This document shows, one piece after another, positions 1 through 6,135 of a stretch of 6,772 nt of DNA (position 1 is its first letter; every line of letters starts with the position of its first letter). Source of the DNA: an uncultured Methanobrevibacter sp. (GTDB lineage Archaea; Methanobacteriota; Methanobacteria; Methanobacteriales; Methanobacteriaceae). The stretch covers positions 1 to 6,772 of the forward strand of contig CAJGDA010000086.1 of the NCBI GenBank assembly GCA_904501935.1, in the 5' to 3' direction. The notes beneath the pieces were generated by a model. It was not told where the DNA came from. It ran no database searches and saw only the letters and a program-made list of their open reading frames with translations. The position numbers and the translations under genes were made by a program.

Positions 1-2136
1 GGAAAACACTCTTTTGAATCTATTGCAAAAATAAGAGAAACAACACAATTGTTTTTGGATGTATATTCCAATAATAATGATGTTTATGTCCATCCCCTAA
101 AAGTGTGGAACAGATATTCTCAGACAATGTTTCTAGGCCATAAGTATGACCCTGAAACAGGCAGTGTAACAACATTAACTGATGGTTTGGAAGTCTCTAA
201 ATTTTATCAAGTAATCAATTCCGCATCCGCTTATAATAATGAGCAAAGTACTGACAGTTGGGAGAGATTCTTCACCGCCACAGAACTTCTGCGCCAGAAT
301 GGGGTTGATGTGTCTGACAGATGCGATTTGATGTGCTCTATGATGATGGCCAAAGACGATAAGGTGGCTGAAAAAATCAAGCAGTACTTTGACTATGAAG
401 ACTACATTAACATTTACAACCGTTTGGTTGGAAGTGGAATGATTGGTGGAAAAGCCTGCGGTATGCTTTTGGCTCGTAAAATAATTGAAAAAGATCGTCC
501 GGATTTATATGCCAATTTTGAACCTGACGATTCGTTTTATATAGGTTCTGACCTGTTTTATACATACATTGTTTTCAATGATTTGTGGAATATTCGCGTA
601 AAACAAAGAACTAAGGAAGGATACTATGAAGCGGGCCGTGAATTGGAAGAAGGTTTGAAAAATGGAGTATTTCCAGAAGACATTAAAAACGAATTCAGAC
701 GAGTTCTGGATTACTTTGGCCAAAGTCCAATCATCGTTCGTTCAAGTAGTCTTTTAGAGGACGGATTTGGAAATGCATTTGCTGGAAAATATGAATCTGT
801 ATTTTGTGTAAATCAAGGTTCACTTGAAGATAGGCTCAATGCTTTTGAAGAAGCTGTTAAGACTGTCTATGCAAGTACAATGAACATTTCAGCTTTGGAA
901 TACCGTTCATTAAATGATTTGGATGACTGTGATGAACAGATGGGGCTTTTGGTTCAAAGGGTTTCAGGATCATATTATGAGGACTATTTCTTCCCAACCA
1001 TTGCGGGTGTTGGTTTTTCATACAGCCCATACTCTCCACAGCCTGACATGGGGCATAATGGAGGAATGCTTAGGCTTGTAATGGGTCTTGGTACAAAAGC
1101 AGTAGACAGGACTCAAAACGATTATCCGAGAATTATAAACCTTGACAGGCCTCATGCAATAGACCACCCTGATGTTGCTGAACGCCATAGATATTCCCAA
1201 CATTCATTAGATGTTTTGGACTTAAAAGAAATTGCCCTTCATGAAATTCCAGTTGAAGAGGGTTTGGAAGTGCTTCCAAGATATGCTAAGCGACCTGTAA
1301 TTGAGCATGATACTGAAGCTGAGAGATTATATAGAGAAAGGGGAAAAAGAAGAGAAATTGTCTTTGTAAATTGTAATGGTATTGTAAACAATGACAAGTT
1401 TATATTCATGATGAAAGAGCTGCTTAAGACTCTTGAAACCGCTTATGACTATCCTGTCGATGTCGAGTATACTGTAAACATTGGTGCTGATAATTCATTT
1501 GTTGTTAATTTGCTTCAATGCAGGCCTCTTCAGATTTCAACAACAAAAGAGGAAATTGAAATTCCTGAAGATGTAGGTGAAACTTATTTCCATATTAAAA
1601 ATGCATCAATGGGAAGATCAAGAAAAGAAAAGATAGATACACTTGTTTATGTTGATTCTCACAAGTATTATGAATATCCTTATGCTAAAAAAAGCTTAAT
1701 TGCAAGGATTATAGGTGAAATCAATACCTACTGCAAAGAAAATGATAAAACATCAATGCTGATTGTTCCTGGAAGAATTGGAACTTCATCCCCGGAACTT
1801 GGAATTCCTGTTGTGTTTGCTGAAATTAGTCAATTTAGGGCCATCTTGGAAGAATCTTACAGTAAAGTGGGTTATGTTCCGGAATTGTCTTTTGGAAGCC
1901 ATATGTTCCAAGACCTGGTTGAAGCGGATATTTATTATGGAGCCATTTTTGAGAATGATAAACGATTGGTATTTAATAAAGATCTAATTAAAGATTTACC
2001 AAATAAACTGAATGATATCAGTTCGGAATTGGATGATGAACTGTATGATATGATTCATGTTGTTGACTTTGATGATAAAAATCTTGAATTCTATCATGAC
2101 ATGAGAAAGGATGAATCTAAATGTATTTTAAATTGA
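1..2136 (+). CDS. PEP/pyruvate-binding (PPDK N-terminal-like) protein, 5'-truncated by the window
   Basis: The reading frame is open from base 1 (first residues GKHSFESIAKIRET) to a TGA at 2134-2136, giving 711 codons, so the true start lies upstream. A TTG at 49 has no ribosome binding site and need not be a start. Codon numbers here count from base 1. Seen: a glycine-rich GGKACG (149-154), then the PEP synthase/PPDK ATP-grasp signature IIVRSSSLLEDGFGNAFAGK (244-263), LLVQR (316-320), and an LLQCRPLQ motif (504-511) that resembles the end of the PPDK N-terminal domain. The last 200 residues hold VPGRIGTSSPELGIPV (589-604) and SFGSHMFQDL (630-639). The catalytic-histidine swivel motif (GGxTSHAAI) and the C-terminal PEP-binding barrel are not seen. 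Full PEP synthase activity is therefore doubtful, and an ATP-dependent phosphotransferase or regulatory role is possible. The protein is probably cytoplasmic; no membrane segments are evident. The family call is firm; the reaction is unknown. Confidence 0.85.
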   Translation, partial: GKHSFESIAKIRETTQLFLDVYSNNNDVYVHPLKVWNRYSQTMFLGHKYDPETGSVTTLTDGLEVSKFYQVINSASAYNNEQSTDSWERFFTATELLRQNGVDVSDRCDLMCSMMMAKDDKVAEKIKQYFDYEDYINIYNRLVGSGMIGGKACGMLLARKIIEKDRPDLYANFEPDDSFYIGSDLFYTYIVFNDLWNIRVKQRTKEGYYEAGRELEEGLKNGVFPEDIKNEFRRVLDYFGQSPIIVRSSSLLEDGFGNAFAGKYESVFCVNQGSLEDRLNAFEEAVKTVYASTMNISALEYRSLNDLDDCDEQMGLLVQRVSGSYYEDYFFPTIAGVGFSYSPYSPQPDMGHNGGMLRLVMGLGTKAVDRTQNDYPRIINLDRPHAIDHPDVAERHRYSQHSLDVLDLKEIALHEIPVEEGLEVLPRYAKRPVIEHDTEAERLYRERGKRREIVFVNCNGIVNNDKFIFMMKELLKTLETAYDYPVDVEYTVNIGADNSFVVNLLQCRPLQISTTKEEIEIPEDVGETYFHIKNASMGRSRKEKIDTLVYVDSHKYYEYPYAKKSLIARIIGEINTYCKENDKTSMLIVPGRIGTSSPELGIPVVFAEISQFRAILEESYSKVGYVPELSFGSHMFQDLVEADIYYGAIFENDKRLVFNKDLIKDLPNKLNDISSELDDELYDMIHVVDFDDKNLEFYHDMRKDESKCILN

Positions 2137-2154
2137 AGATACAATATATAATAA

Positions 2155-2159
2155 AGGTG
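2155..2159 (+). promoter_or_regulatory. Ribosome binding site that decides the PRC-barrel start
   Basis: AGGTG lies 7 nt before the ATG at 2167 but only 1 nt before the ATG at 2161. Normal spacing favours 2167. Confidence 0.6.
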
Positions 2160-2166
2160 TATGTTT

Positions 2167-2397
2167 ATGAGAATTAAAGATGAATTATTTGGTAAAGAGG
2201 TTCTCGATGCAGAAATCCAAATCGTAGGTAAAGTGAGTGATGTTATTTTTGATAAGGCATCTTTTGAAATAACAGATTTAGTAATTAAAAAATCTGGATT
2301 TTCAGAACAAATCAAAGCTAGTGAAAACATTGTTCCTATGGAGCTTGTAAAGGTTATTGGGGATAAGGTTTTACTTAAAGGTGAAGATGATATCTAA
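2167..2397 (+). CDS. PRC-barrel domain protein
   Basis: This is a 76-residue protein beginning MRIKDELFGKEVLDAEIQ. The pattern of an N-terminal GKEVLD, then IVGKVSDVIFD, then a strand-rich segment ending IVPMELVKVIGDKVLL, is the classic single PRC-barrel fold: a small beta-barrel used for protein-protein contacts, named after the photosynthetic reaction centre H subunit and also found in RimM. An ATG two codons upstream (2161) sits too close to the ribosome binding site, so 2167 is preferred. Family knowledge: stand-alone PRC-barrel proteins are common in archaea, and some (CdpB types) partner with SepF in cell division. Whether this one does cannot be judged from sequence alone. It lies about 30 nt after the PEP-binding gene and directly before pyrE, with no terminator between, so it is probably co-transcribed. 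No signal peptide or membrane segment is seen. Confidence 0.85.
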   Translation: MRIKDELFGKEVLDAEIQIVGKVSDVIFDKASFEITDLVIKKSGFSEQIKASENIVPMELVKVIGDKVLLKGEDDI

Positions 2398-2406
2398 TTG
2401 ATTTAT

Positions 2407-2934
2407 ATGGTTTCTAAAGAGTATCTAATTGATTTATTAAAAGAAAATGAAGTGTTTCTTGAAGGAGATTTCACTTTATCCTCTGGAAAGAAAAGTAACT
2501 ATTATATTAATATGAAAAAGGCCATTACTGAGCCTGAAATCTTATCAACAATTTCCAAATTGATTACTGAAAAAATCAATGTTGAAGAGATTGATAAGGT
2601 TGCAGGTCCTGCTTTAGGAGCAGTTCCAATAGCTACGGCTGTTTCTTTAGAGTCAAAAATACCTTTATTGATGATTCGTAAAGAAAAAAAAGGTTATGGT
2701 ACTTCTAAACTCATTGAAGGCGAACTTAACGAAGGAGACAATGTTATCGTTGTTGAAGATGTTTCAACAACCGGCGGTTCTCTTTTAAAAGCAATCAAAG
2801 CAATCCAAGAAAATGGAGGCAATGTAAAAAGAGCTTTTGTTGTTGTTGATAGGCAAGAAGGCGCATTAGATGAGTTTAAAAAAGAAGGTATTACGCTAGA
2901 ACCTTTAATTACTGTTGATGAATTTTTTGATTAA
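2407..2934 (+). CDS. pyrE: Orotate phosphoribosyltransferase
   Basis: PyrE transfers the phosphoribosyl group of PRPP to orotate to give OMP, the fifth step of de novo pyrimidine synthesis, in the cytoplasm, usually as a homodimer. Seen: an N-terminal GDFTLSSGKKSNYYINMKK segment typical of PyrE, AGPALGAVPIATA, the mobile catalytic loop with RKEKKGYGT (91-99), and the PRPP-binding motif VIVVEDVSTTGGS (113-125). At 175 residues it has normal archaeal length and no added HTH domain, unlike the PyrE-like GfcR regulators of haloarchaea. The ATG at 2407 gives the start MVSKEYLIDLL. A TTG at 2398, abutting the PRC-barrel stop, would add MIY and is less likely. Neither has a strong ribosome binding site, so translation may depend on coupling to the upstream gene, whose stop is 9 nt before the ATG. 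The gene ends at a bidirectional terminator. Confidence 0.95.
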   Translation: MVSKEYLIDLLKENEVFLEGDFTLSSGKKSNYYINMKKAITEPEILSTISKLITEKINVEEIDKVAGPALGAVPIATAVSLESKIPLLMIRKEKKGYGTSKLIEGELNEGDNVIVVEDVSTTGGSLLKAIKAIQENGGNVKRAFVVVDRQEGALDEFKKEGITLEPLITVDEFFD

Positions 2935-2940
2935 AAAAAT

Positions 2941-2978
2941 AAAAAAAGAATGATGAAAAATTAATTTCATCATTTTTT
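2941..2978. terminator. Bidirectional hairpin terminator between pyrE and moaB
   Basis: Perfect 10-bp inverted repeat: AATGATGAAA at 2949-2958 and TTTCATCATT at 2965-2974, with a 6-nt loop. A T6 run at 2973-2978 follows on the plus strand. An A7 run at 2941-2947, with more A at 2933-2939, supplies the T-run for minus-strand transcripts. It lies 14 nt past the pyrE stop. Its right arm overlaps the moaB stop codon (2970-2972), so it serves both convergent genes. Archaea often terminate on T-runs alone, so the stem may be helpful rather than required. Confidence 0.7.
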
Positions 2979-3476
2979 CACATGATGGACAAAATGAGGA
3001 AGTTCATCGATTATTATGCTAAATGCAGTTTTTACAGCATTTGGTGAACCAGGCATAGAAAATATAACTGTTTTTTTATATATTCCAGCGGTAGCTCTTG
3101 AAAGCAATGCCGCTGCACCTATTTCCTCATAGGATTTTGCCCTAAATATTTCTCCAAATCCGTCAAGCCTTTTTTCGAAAAGTGATTCGACAGTTTCAAC
3201 TGTAATGTCACGGACATCAAGTCCTGTTCCTCCAGTTGTTAAAATAACATCAATATTTTCAGATATCATACTTTCAATAGCATTGATCAAATCTTCTTTT
3301 TCATCAGGAATCAAACTTCTTGATTTTAATGTATATCTGGCTTCAATTTCTTCTGCCATATATTGGCCTGATAAATCCGCTTTTTTTGATTTTCTACTAT
3401 CACTTAAAGTGATAATTCCACAAGTAATATCCTTTGATGATTGTTTTTGATGTTCACTAGCTGTTTCACTTTTCAT
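2970..3476 (-). CDS. moaB: MoaB/Mog-family molybdenum cofactor biosynthesis protein
   Basis: MoaB/Mog/MogA-fold proteins bind molybdopterin and, in active members, adenylylate it with MgATP before molybdate or tungstate insertion. Seen: a start-of-fold CGIITLSDSR (19-28), the conserved TTGGTGLDVRD (80-90) that carries the acidic catalytic and substrate-binding residues, and the SMPGSPNAVKTA segment (140-151). The protein has 168 residues, typical of archaeal MoaB, with a polar, probably flexible N-terminus of about 15 residues. The start is fixed by AGGTGG (3481-3486), 4 nt before the ATG; that site overlaps the TAA of the preceding gene. Methanogens need this cofactor for formylmethanofuran dehydrogenase and, where present, formate dehydrogenase. 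It is the last gene of a four-gene minus-strand operon whose other members are DNA-binding proteins. Whether it is the cofactor enzyme or a paralogue is not decided by sequence alone. Confidence 0.9.
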   Translation of the reverse strand: MKSETASEHQKQSSKDITCGIITLSDSRKSKKADLSGQYMAEEIEARYTLKSRSLIPDEKEDLINAIESMISENIDVILTTGGTGLDVRDITVETVESLFEKRLDGFGEIFRAKSYEEIGAAALLSRATAGIYKKTVIFSMPGSPNAVKTAFSIIIDELPHFVHHVKK

Positions 3477-3480
3477 TTTT

Positions 3481-3488
3481 CCACCTTA
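3481..3488 (-). promoter_or_regulatory. moaB ribosome binding site overlapping the upstream stop codon
   Basis: The minus strand reads TAAGGTGG: the TAA of the ArsR-like gene (3486-3488) runs into the AAGGTGG ribosome binding site of moaB. This arrangement favours translational coupling of the two genes. Confidence 0.75.
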
Positions 3489-3815
3489 TATTTTAATTTC
3501 GAGAAATTTCTTAATTAGATTATATTCATCTAGGCAATTAAATAATTTATTGCTTGGATAGTATAGATAGCAGTTTTCAAGTTTTTCCTTTTCCACATAT
3601 TTATGTTCATGAATGATGTTGATATGGTGTGTTATTGTCTTGTAGTCTAAATTCAATAATTTAGATAGCTCGTTTGCATTATATGGTTTAGATAATAATT
3701 TATCTATTATTAGTATTGTTGTTTTTCCACCTTTTCTTCCAATTAATAAATTTGAAAGTTCCCGATTGTTTGTCTCATAAATTTTTTTAGAAATTAACTG
3801 AGTATCTTCTTCCAT
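3486..3815 (-). CDS. ArsR-like winged-helix DNA-binding protein
   Basis: A 109-residue protein with one winged helix-turn-helix. Seen: GRKGGKTTILIIDKLLSKPYN (26-46), then ANELSKLLNLDYKTITHHIN (47-66) as the helix-turn-helix with its recognition helix, then the wing HKYVEKEKLENCYLYYPS (71-88). The GGKT...LDYKTITHHI pattern is typical of a widespread archaeal ArsR-type family. The short C-terminal helix (LDEYNLIKKFLEI) could serve for dimerisation. Only two cysteines occur (82 and 94) and there is no CxC metal site like that of ArsR/SmtB, so metal sensing is not supported. AGAGGT (3822-3827) precedes the ATG by 6 nt. The gene lies 21 nt after a DUF1724 regulator and 9 nt before moaB, so it is probably co-expressed with both. 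Its target is unknown. Confidence 0.8.
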   Translation of the reverse strand: MEEDTQLISKKIYETNNRELSNLLIGRKGGKTTILIIDKLLSKPYNANELSKLLNLDYKTITHHINIIHEHKYVEKEKLENCYLYYPSNKLFNCLDEYNLIKKFLEIKI

Positions 3816-3836
3816 TTTTAGACCTCTACTTTTTAT

Positions 3837-4634
3837 TTAATCAGAAAAAAATTTAAACAGATTCAACGCCCATTGCATTGCATCTTTGTCTTTCCCAATC
3901 AATATTTCCGAATCGTCATAAAGGCCATCTTTAAAAAATAAAGTCAATGACATAAATTTGTTGGAACATGTTAAAAATAATTTTAAATCTTTTTCAATGC
4001 ATTTAACTTTCACTTTACTGTTTTTAAGCAATGCATTTTTTAAATCGGTGTTTTGCTTCATTGATTTAAAAATTTTTTTATTAACAATAAGTTCTAAATT
4101 ATTCAACTTGTTTTCATCCAAAAGGTTAATAATGTGTTTGAAATGATTTTCTGAGTAGATTGGCAATATTATTTTTAATTCTGTAGATTTTGAAAGTAAA
4201 TCTATGTATTTGTTGAACGCATTTGACAGATTACTAGTTGTTGAATTTTCATACTCAGCATCCTTTAAGAGATATATGTTCTTTATCATGTCATCAGGAA
4301 TATCGCTTAAATCATGATTATTCCAAAATTTTTTACTTTTGTTTATTGAATACCAATTCTCTATTAGTTTAATCATGTTTGTTGTTAATAGATATCCGTT
4401 TGATGTTAATTCATAATATTTTTGAGATTTTCTAATGAGATTGATTGTTTCTAATTCTTTAAGTCCATGCAATATTGTTGCTGAAGGTTTTTTCAGTTCA
4501 GTTCTCAATTCTTCTAGATTTTTAGAACTTTCATAAACTGTTAAAAGCAATTTTGTTCTCATACTTGATGTTAATATATATTTGACGTTTTTAAACTCAT
4601 CATTAAGTTCTTCTTTGGTTTGAATTTCAGTCAT
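3837..4634 (-). CDS. Winged-helix regulator with FilR1 middle domain (DUF1724), copy B
   Basis: A 265-residue protein. The N-terminal part (about 15-85) is a winged HTH: SSMRTKLLLTVYESSKNLEEL, a recognition region SATILHGLKELETINLI (51-67), then a wing ending YYELTSNG. Next come a linker with the marker FWNNHDLSDIP (103-113) and a C-terminal alpha/beta sensor-like domain ending DLKLFLTCSNKFMSLTLF (216-233) and a terminal helix with MQWALNLFKFF (253-263). This is the layout of the archaeal family containing the FilR1 middle domain, first noted in the Methanosaeta fil methanogenesis regulation system. Length is normal for the family. It is a clear but diverged paralogue of its upstream neighbour, sharing FW..HDL, LKD.E, DLK..LT.S..MSL.LF and the ending A.NLF. 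Its ATG overlaps the neighbour's TGA (ATGA), with GTGAT (4638-4642) as a weak ribosome binding site. The ligand and target genes are unknown. Confidence 0.82.
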   Translation of the reverse strand: MTEIQTKEELNDEFKNVKYILTSSMRTKLLLTVYESSKNLEELRTELKKPSATILHGLKELETINLIRKSQKYYELTSNGYLLTTNMIKLIENWYSINKSKKFWNNHDLSDIPDDMIKNIYLLKDAEYENSTTSNLSNAFNKYIDLLSKSTELKIILPIYSENHFKHIINLLDENKLNNLELIVNKKIFKSMKQNTDLKNALLKNSKVKVKCIEKDLKLFLTCSNKFMSLTLFFKDGLYDDSEILIGKDKDAMQWALNLFKFFSD

Positions 4635-5422
4635 TTTATCACTTCACATTTAATGTTTCTAAATAGATTTTCAGCCCATTCTTGTGACTTTTCAGTTTCA
4701 GAGATTAGGATCCTGTTTTGGTCAAAGCTATCATCATTTTTGAATAATCCTAGACTCATGCTTCTATCGGATATTGTCAAATATATTTTCAAATCGTTAT
4801 CTACAGGATATATGTTTAAATTTTTAGTTCTTGAAGCATTTTTCCTGGTTTTTAAATCAATCTGAGATATGATTGCCTGATAAATGCCTTTTGGAATAAT
4901 TAATTCGACATAGCCTTCATTGTTCAAGATGTTTTCAATCAATTGAGGATATTCTGGGTGTAGGTATGGAAATATTGCTTTTAAGGATTTTGATTTAATT
5001 AATTGCTTTTTTACAGTATTATGGGTTTTGTATATGTCCAGAGGTGTTGTTTCAATCAATTCTGAATCTTTTAAATCAGTAATGTTTTTTAAGGAATCCA
5101 TGCTTAATTGATTTAGGTCATGTTTATCCCAAAACCCATCATAATCTCTTATCAAGTCAACGCTATTCTTAAAATCCATCAAGGTTTTAAAATAAATTTC
5201 ACTTATTGGATTTAGGTGGTATTTTTTGCTGATTTTTTTAATGTGGTCGTTCTGTTCTAATTTGGCTATGTTGCTTGAAACGGAGCTATATGTGATGTTG
5301 GTTTTTTTAACCAGTCCGCGCACATTGTTTGGTTGGACATATAGTTCACTTAAAATTTTCAATCTGATTTCTGATTTTGCAAGAAATTTGATATCCTTAT
5401 TTATTTCATTGTGAAAGTTCAT
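4631..5422 (-). CDS. Winged-helix regulator with FilR1 middle domain (DUF1724), copy A
   Basis: A 263-residue protein and the first gene of the minus-strand operon. Seen: an N-terminal winged HTH with KSEIRLKILSELYVQPNNVRGL (16-37), the recognition region ITYSSVSSNIAKLEQNDHIK (43-62) and the wing KISKKYHLNPISE; then FWDKHDLNQLS (97-107) and LKNITDLKDSE (111-121). The C-terminal domain ends with DLKIYLTISDRSMSLGLF (210-227) and WAENLFRNI (249-257). The same blocks occur in the downstream paralogue, but the helix-turn-helix differs in sequence, so the two probably recognise different or partly overlapping sites. The start is fixed by GGAGG (5430-5434), 7 nt before the ATG. An ATG at 5427 is out of frame and hits a stop after two codons. 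Being next to the divergent region with the phased repeat array, it is the prime candidate to bind that array (inference). No membrane segment is seen. Confidence 0.82.
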   Translation of the reverse strand: MNFHNEINKDIKFLAKSEIRLKILSELYVQPNNVRGLVKKTNITYSSVSSNIAKLEQNDHIKKISKKYHLNPISEIYFKTLMDFKNSVDLIRDYDGFWDKHDLNQLSMDSLKNITDLKDSELIETTPLDIYKTHNTVKKQLIKSKSLKAIFPYLHPEYPQLIENILNNEGYVELIIPKGIYQAIISQIDLKTRKNASRTKNLNIYPVDNDLKIYLTISDRSMSLGLFKNDDSFDQNRILISETEKSQEWAENLFRNIKCEVIK

Positions 5423-5429
5423 TTCATTT

Positions 5430-5434
5430 CCTCC
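5430..5434 (-). promoter_or_regulatory. Strong ribosome binding site for regulator A
   Basis: GGAGG on the minus strand, 7 nt before the ATG at 5422. It is among the clearest Shine-Dalgarno matches in the window and fixes this start. Confidence 0.75.
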
Positions 5435-5464
5435 AATTTTAATATAATATCAAATTTTTTCATC

Positions 5465-5476
5465 AAAATTTAAATA
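5465..5476 (-). promoter_or_regulatory. Putative TATA box of the regulator-moaB operon
   Basis: The minus strand reads TATTTAAATTTT, preceded by an A-rich stretch that could act as a BRE. A start about 26 nt downstream (near 5445) would leave a leader of about 23 nt containing the GGAGG site, which fits. The repeat array begins immediately upstream. No other TATA-like box of the right spacing is seen for this operon. Confidence 0.45.
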
Positions 5477-5479
5477 GAT

Positions 5480-5576
5480 TTTTCCAAAGGTTATCCAATC
5501 TTATTCAATAGGTATTCCAAGGATTTTCCATTCGTATTCCAATCATTATCCCATATATTCCCAAAGATTTCCAAAA
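5480..5576. repeat. Nine-unit, 11-bp phased TATTCCAA-like repeat array
   Basis: Direct degenerate repeats with the rough consensus (T/A)T(A/T)TTCCAA. A C is found at every 11th base: 5484, 5495, 5506, 5517, 5528, 5539, 5550, 5561 and 5572. At seven of the nine the base before is T (C at 5560 and 5571), and most are followed by C and A. The third unit reads TATTCAAT and is the most degenerate; the seventh and eighth have CCC. The unit is not palindromic (its complement is TTGGAATA), so copies are head-to-tail and face one side of the helix. The array fills the space between the TATA-like boxes of the divergent regulator operon and nob1. Likely a cooperative operator; DNA bending or histone positioning are alternatives. 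Confidence 0.75.
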
Positions 5577-5581
5577 ACTTT

Positions 5582-5605
5582 TTTTAAATAACTAAAATTT
5601 ATTAA
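5582..5605 (+). promoter_or_regulatory. Putative nob1 promoter region
   Basis: Two TATA-like boxes are present: TTTTAAATA at 5582-5590 and TTTATTAA at 5598-5605. The second is centred about 27 nt before the nob1 ATG, which would give a leaderless transcript. That fits the absence of a Shine-Dalgarno match before the ATG. The region is so A/T-rich that the exact box is uncertain. Confidence 0.4.
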
Positions 5606-5628
5606 TTTAAAAAATTTAATATATCAAC

Positions 5629-6135
5629 ATGGAAATTTGTTATGTTTTGGATGCATCAGCTTTCATCAACGGTTTCAAAATTAATTCCAATAACAATTTC
5701 ACAGTTCCTGAAATCACTGAGGAAATTAAAGATTTTGAATCTAGACTAATGTTTGACATGGCAATTGATGAAGGCAAATTAGTCATACAGGATGTACCAT
5801 TTGAGTATACATCTTGTGTAAATAATATTATTTCTGAATCTGGTGATATTTTAAGGTTATCCATTCCTGATAAAAAACTAATTTCACTTGCATATATGAT
5901 GTCTCAAGAAGGAAAGGATGTTATGGTAATCAGTGACGATTATACAATTCAAAATACTTTGAAAATCATGAAGATTCCCTATTCAGGCATTATAACCGAA
6001 GGCATTAAAGAAGTTTACAATTGGAAAAAGGTTTGTGAAGGCTGCAAAAAAGAATATGGTGAAGATTATCCTTTTGATGATTGTGAAATCTGCGGGTCTA
6101 AAATATTTAAAAAGAGAATTAGGGTGAACAAATGA
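5629..6135 (+). CDS. nob1: Ribosome maturation endonuclease Nob1 (PIN domain plus zinc ribbon)
   Basis: Nob1 is the PIN-domain endonuclease that trims the 3' end of precursor 16S/18S rRNA during small-subunit assembly. Seen in 168 residues: a PIN domain with acidic positions D8 (VLDASAFI), E28/E31/E32 (TVPEITEEI), D81 (SIPDKKLISLAY) and D103/D104 (VISDDYTIQNTL), followed by a C-terminal zinc ribbon with C136, C139, C152 and C155 (CxxC...CxxC). PIN plus ribbon in this order and size is the usual archaeal Nob1 layout and separates it from VapC toxins, which lack the ribbon; no antitoxin gene lies beside it. The ATG at 5629 is the only sensible start, with no ribosome binding site, so leaderless translation is likely. 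Its stop overlaps the next gene's ATG (ATGA), implying co-translation. Confidence 0.92.
   Translation: MEICYVLDASAFINGFKINSNNNFTVPEITEEIKDFESRLMFDMAIDEGKLVIQDVPFEYTSCVNNIISESGDILRLSIPDKKLISLAYMMSQEGKDVMVISDDYTIQNTLKIMKIPYSGIITEGIKEVYNWKKVCEGCKKEYGEDYPFDDCEICGSKIFKKRIRVNK

Noticed and set aside
49..51. TTG as the start codon of the PEP-binding protein
   Set aside because: The same frame is open through base 1 with plausible coding sequence upstream and no ribosome binding site before the TTG, so the gene is truncated by the window instead.
505..1203. Short open frames on the minus strand inside the PEP-binding gene
   Set aside because: They lie antisense to a strongly conserved protein, have no ribosome binding sites or recognisable domains, and look like by-products of the opposite strand.
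2407..2934. PyrE-like transcription regulator (GfcR type) instead of the enzyme
   Set aside because: There is no N-terminal HTH, and the PyrE substrate segment, catalytic loop and PRPP motif are all intact.
3486..3815. Metal-sensing ArsR/SmtB repressor
   Set aside because: Only two isolated cysteines and no CxC or paired-histidine metal site are present.
5441..5451. A TATA-like box closer to regulator A
   Set aside because: It would place the transcription start about at or after the ATG and remove the strong GGAGG site from the message.
5480..5576. CRISPR array
   Set aside because: Repeat units are about 11 bp, degenerate and without unique 30-40 bp spacers; no cas genes are present.
5629..6135. 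VapC-type toxin of a toxin-antitoxin pair
   Set aside because: The PIN domain is followed by a four-cysteine zinc ribbon typical of Nob1, and no small antitoxin gene precedes it.
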